7,138 nucleotides of DNA, taken from NCBI GenBank assembly GCA_013817465.1, contig JACDCP010000021.1, positions 1 to 7,138 on the forward strand, in the 5' to 3' direction. Numbering within the stretch: position 1 is the first letter of the stretch; each line of letters begins with the position of its first letter. This stretch comes from Gammaproteobacteria bacterium (GTDB lineage Bacteria; Pseudomonadota; Gammaproteobacteria; Steroidobacterales; JACDCP01). A model generated the notes under the pieces. That model was not told the DNA's origin. It saw nothing but the letters and a program-made list of their open reading frames with translations, and did not search any database. A program made the position numbers and the translations under genes. This document shows positions 5,341-7,138 of this stretch, piece after piece.

Positions 5341-6663
5341 TCAACGCGTCGATTCCGAAGGCAGCGCAGCTTGTTCCGGCATGTCTTGCAGGATGCCTTC
5401 TTCACCCTCGTGACGCGCGATGACGACCGCCGCGCAAGTGTCACCGAAGACGTTCAGCGCCGTGCGGAACATGTCGAGGATACGGTCCACGGCGAGGATT
5501 ACGCCGATCGCCTCCAGCGGCAGGCCGATGGCTTGCATGATGATCGCGATCGCGACCAGGCTCGCGGCCGGTATTCCGGCGACACCGATGGAAGTCAGAA
5601 GCGCGATCAGTACCACTGTGAACTGGGTGGCAAACGTCAGCTCCAGACCGTACGCCTGCGCGATGAATATCGCCGCCACACATTCGTACAGCGCCGTGCC
5701 GTTCATGTTGACAGTCGCCCCGAGCGGCAGTACGAAGCTCGATATACGGTTCGAGACCCCGGCGTTCTTCTCCACGCATTCCATGGTCACCGGCAGCGTC
5801 GCCGATGAGGAAGCGGTCGAAAATGCCGTGAGCAGCGCGGTCGCCATCGCCCGGTAGTGGCGCCATGGATTGACGCGACCCACGAAGAACAACAGGGCCG
5901 GCAGCGTGACAACCGCGTGAAAGGCGAGCGCGAGCATGACGCTGACGAAAAAAAGCCCCACCGTCTGGGCCAGGCCGGCCAGCTCGTCGGCGTCGATGCC
6001 GGCGACCACCTTGGCGACCAGCGCGAAGACACCCAGCGGCGCGAACTTCATGACCAGATCGGTGATCCGCATCATGACCTGGAAGATACCTTGCCAGAGC
6101 TGCCAGAGATGTTCCGAGAACGGCGCTTCGATGCGCGTCATGAAGTAACCGAACAGCAGGCTGAATGTAATGAGCCCGAGAAGCTGACCGTTCGCGGCAG
6201 CCTCGACAATATTCGGCGGCACCATATCGAGAAAGACCTGCGTCAGGTCCGAAGCGCTGCGGCCGCCGATCTGCTCGGCGGCTGCCGCTCCCTTCGCGGC
6301 GGATAGACCGAGAATTTCCCGCGCCGGCTCACCATCGACAATGCCGGGCGAGATCAGGTTGACAACGACGAGACCGGTAAAGGTGGCGATGAGTCCCGTC
6401 AATATGTAATAAGCGAACGTCATGCCCCCCAACCGGCCGAGCGCGCCTCCCGAGCCGATGCCGGCGATGCCGCAGATGATGGAGGACATGACGAGCGGCA
6501 CGATGAGCAATTTGAGCGCGTTCAGGAACAGATCGCCCACGAAGTCGTACATCGCGAAGAAGCTGACGTTGAAAACGTCGGTTTCGCGGCCGGTCAGCAG
6601 GCCGGCGACAACCGCGAGCACGAGGGCGATGAGGATCTGCCAGTGCAGCTTGAGCTTGAACAT
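5341..6663 (-). CDS. Dicarboxylate/amino acid:cation symporter (GltP/SLC1 family)
   Basis: This inner-membrane secondary transporter takes up acidic amino acids or C4-dicarboxylates with cations. The 440-residue protein is full length and highly hydrophobic throughout. It carries the family signatures: the serine-rich hairpin FSTASSSATLP (281-291), the TM7 motif as NMNGT (319-323), the HP2 hairpin GIPAASLV (363-370) and the TM8 substrate site DRILDMFRTALNVFGD (393-408). Arg400 corresponds to GltPh Arg397, which binds the side-chain carboxylate, so an acidic substrate is likely. Asn404 and Asp408 match the substrate and amino-group ligands. Two residues that help form a sodium site in GltPh appear changed: Asp312 is Asn321 here, and Ser93 is Gly90. 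ATG 6663 is preceded by GAGGGG, 10 bases upstream. The gene lies 57 bases after ppiD on the same strand. Exact substrate and driving ion are not shown. Confidence 0.93.
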   Translation of the reverse strand: MFKLKLHWQILIALVLAVVAGLLTGRETDVFNVSFFAMYDFVGDLFLNALKLLIVPLVMSSIICGIAGIGSGGALGRLGGMTFAYYILTGLIATFTGLVVVNLISPGIVDGEPAREILGLSAAKGAAAAEQIGGRSASDLTQVFLDMVPPNIVEAAANGQLLGLITFSLLFGYFMTRIEAPFSEHLWQLWQGIFQVMMRITDLVMKFAPLGVFALVAKVVAGIDADELAGLAQTVGLFFVSVMLALAFHAVVTLPALLFFVGRVNPWRHYRAMATALLTAFSTASSSATLPVTMECVEKNAGVSNRISSFVLPLGATVNMNGTALYECVAAIFIAQAYGLELTFATQFTVVLIALLTSIGVAGIPAASLVAIAIIMQAIGLPLEAIGVILAVDRILDMFRTALNVFGDTCAAVVIARHEGEEGILQDMPEQAALPSESTR

Positions 6664-6720
6664 CAGTCGATCGCCCCTCGCCCTTGGCCTCTGCCCACGA
6701 GCGGAAGAAAGGGTGATTTT
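6664..6720. other. Short ppiD-symporter intergenic gap
   Basis: There is no hairpin with a T-run and no REP-like unit here, in contrast to the other same-strand gaps. No clear promoter is visible on the minus strand. Readthrough from ppiD into the symporter gene is therefore plausible. GAGGGG (minus strand, 6674-6679) is the likely ribosome binding site of the symporter. Confidence 0.5.
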
Positions 6721-7138
6721 CTACGGAAAGTCCGCGTTTTCTTCCAGGTCGTCGTTCACTTTTACGCTCGCATCGGCCCGAAGGACCTCGACGTAGGCGC
6801 TGAATTCACTCGTGCCACGAGTGCGGGCAATCTGCTGGCGCCGCGTTTCCAGATCGGTGTCCGAAAGCGCCGCATAATCGCCCTCGCGCACGCCAGACAG
6901 CAGATAGACCGCGTAGTCGCCGTCGTTCAGTGCCAGACCTCCGACAGTCGGGTTGTCGCCGTCCGGCTGCGGCGCGCGAAAGATTTCGCCCAGGAGCGCA
7001 GTCGGCACCTCTGGCTCGGCACGACCTACGTAGCGCGGCGGCTCGTACTCCAGGTCGAGCTCGACCGCGAGCTGCCGGGGGTCGGCACCCTCGTTGACCT
7101 TGTCGCGAAATTTCGCACCCGCGTCGACGGCTTTCTGT
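6721..7138 (-). CDS. ppiD: PpiD-like periplasmic folding factor, C-terminal fragment
   Basis: The frame is open from the right edge to the TAG at 6721-6723, giving 138 visible residues; the start and most of the gene lie outside. The visible part begins QKAVDAGAKFRDKVNEGADP and ends VKVNDDLEENADFP. It shows the C-terminal pattern of PpiD/SurA-N-domain proteins: an amphipathic helix, then an EIFRAPQP-NPTVGG-DGDYAVYLL segment (like the prolyl-isomerase-like region that ends in AVV.L), then a final helix ending near DASVKV. PpiD is a single-pass inner-membrane chaperone facing the periplasm that helps newly exported proteins near the Sec translocon. The assignment rests on the tail pattern and the neighbourhood, since ppiD lies near fabI in Pseudomonas. 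The isomerase domain and the membrane anchor are not visible. Confidence 0.75.
   Translation of the reverse strand, partial: QKAVDAGAKFRDKVNEGADPRQLAVELDLEYEPPRYVGRAEPEVPTALLGEIFRAPQPDGDNPTVGGLALNDGDYAVYLLSGVREGDYAALSDTDLETRRQQIARTRGTSEFSAYVEVLRADASVKVNDDLEENADFP

Noticed and set aside
4470..5423. Long open frame (317 codons) on the plus strand opposite the TPR gene.
   Set aside because: It is the complement of a well-supported TPR gene that has a perfect Shine-Dalgarno and signal peptide; the plus-strand product resembles nothing.

Overview
The window is GC-rich, densely coding bacterial chromosome, and every recognisable protein looks gammaproteobacterial. The gene neighbourhood (YafS-type methyltransferase / gloB / mltD, then fabI, then ppiD) is, from memory, the one found around PA1805-PA1814 in Pseudomonas aeruginosa. 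The species cannot be named from the sequence. Nothing suggests a phage, plasmid or island; this is core housekeeping DNA with some rearrangement.

Layout from left to right. (1) 1-708, minus: a SAM-dependent methyltransferase of the YafS type, cut by the left edge. (2) 709-973: a divergent intergenic region with several possible hairpins. (3) 974-1747, plus: gloB, glyoxalase II. (4) 1750-3450, plus: mltD, a lipoprotein lytic transglycosylase with three LysM repeats. (5) 3524-4306, plus: fabI, enoyl-ACP reductase, with a probable TTG start. (6) 4311-5231, minus: an exported TPR-repeat protein, convergent with fabI across only 4 bases. (7) 5341-6663, minus: a dicarboxylate/amino-acid:cation symporter of the GltP/SLC1 family. 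(8) 6721-7138, minus: the C-terminal part of a PpiD-like periplasmic folding factor, cut by the right edge.

gloB, mltD and fabI run in one direction and may be co-transcribed. ppiD, the symporter and the TPR gene form a second co-directional series pointing towards them. The functions (methylglyoxal detoxification, wall remodelling, fatty-acid synthesis, uptake of acidic compounds, envelope protein folding) are housekeeping and do not form one pathway.

The most interesting content is between the genes. Three paired, inverted, REP-like palindromes lie at 1753-1852, 3452-3510 and 5249-5336, each beginning 1 to 5 bases after a stop codon. The first is of one family and is read through as the N-terminus of MltD, including part of its signal peptide. 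The other two share a second family and bracket exactly the fabI + TPR segment, with the 5' end of each gene facing a repeat. Inverting that segment would swap which upstream operon feeds which gene. It would also put fabI on the same strand as ppiD, which I believe is the usual arrangement. No RNA gene, CRISPR array, insertion sequence or novel multi-gene system was seen.
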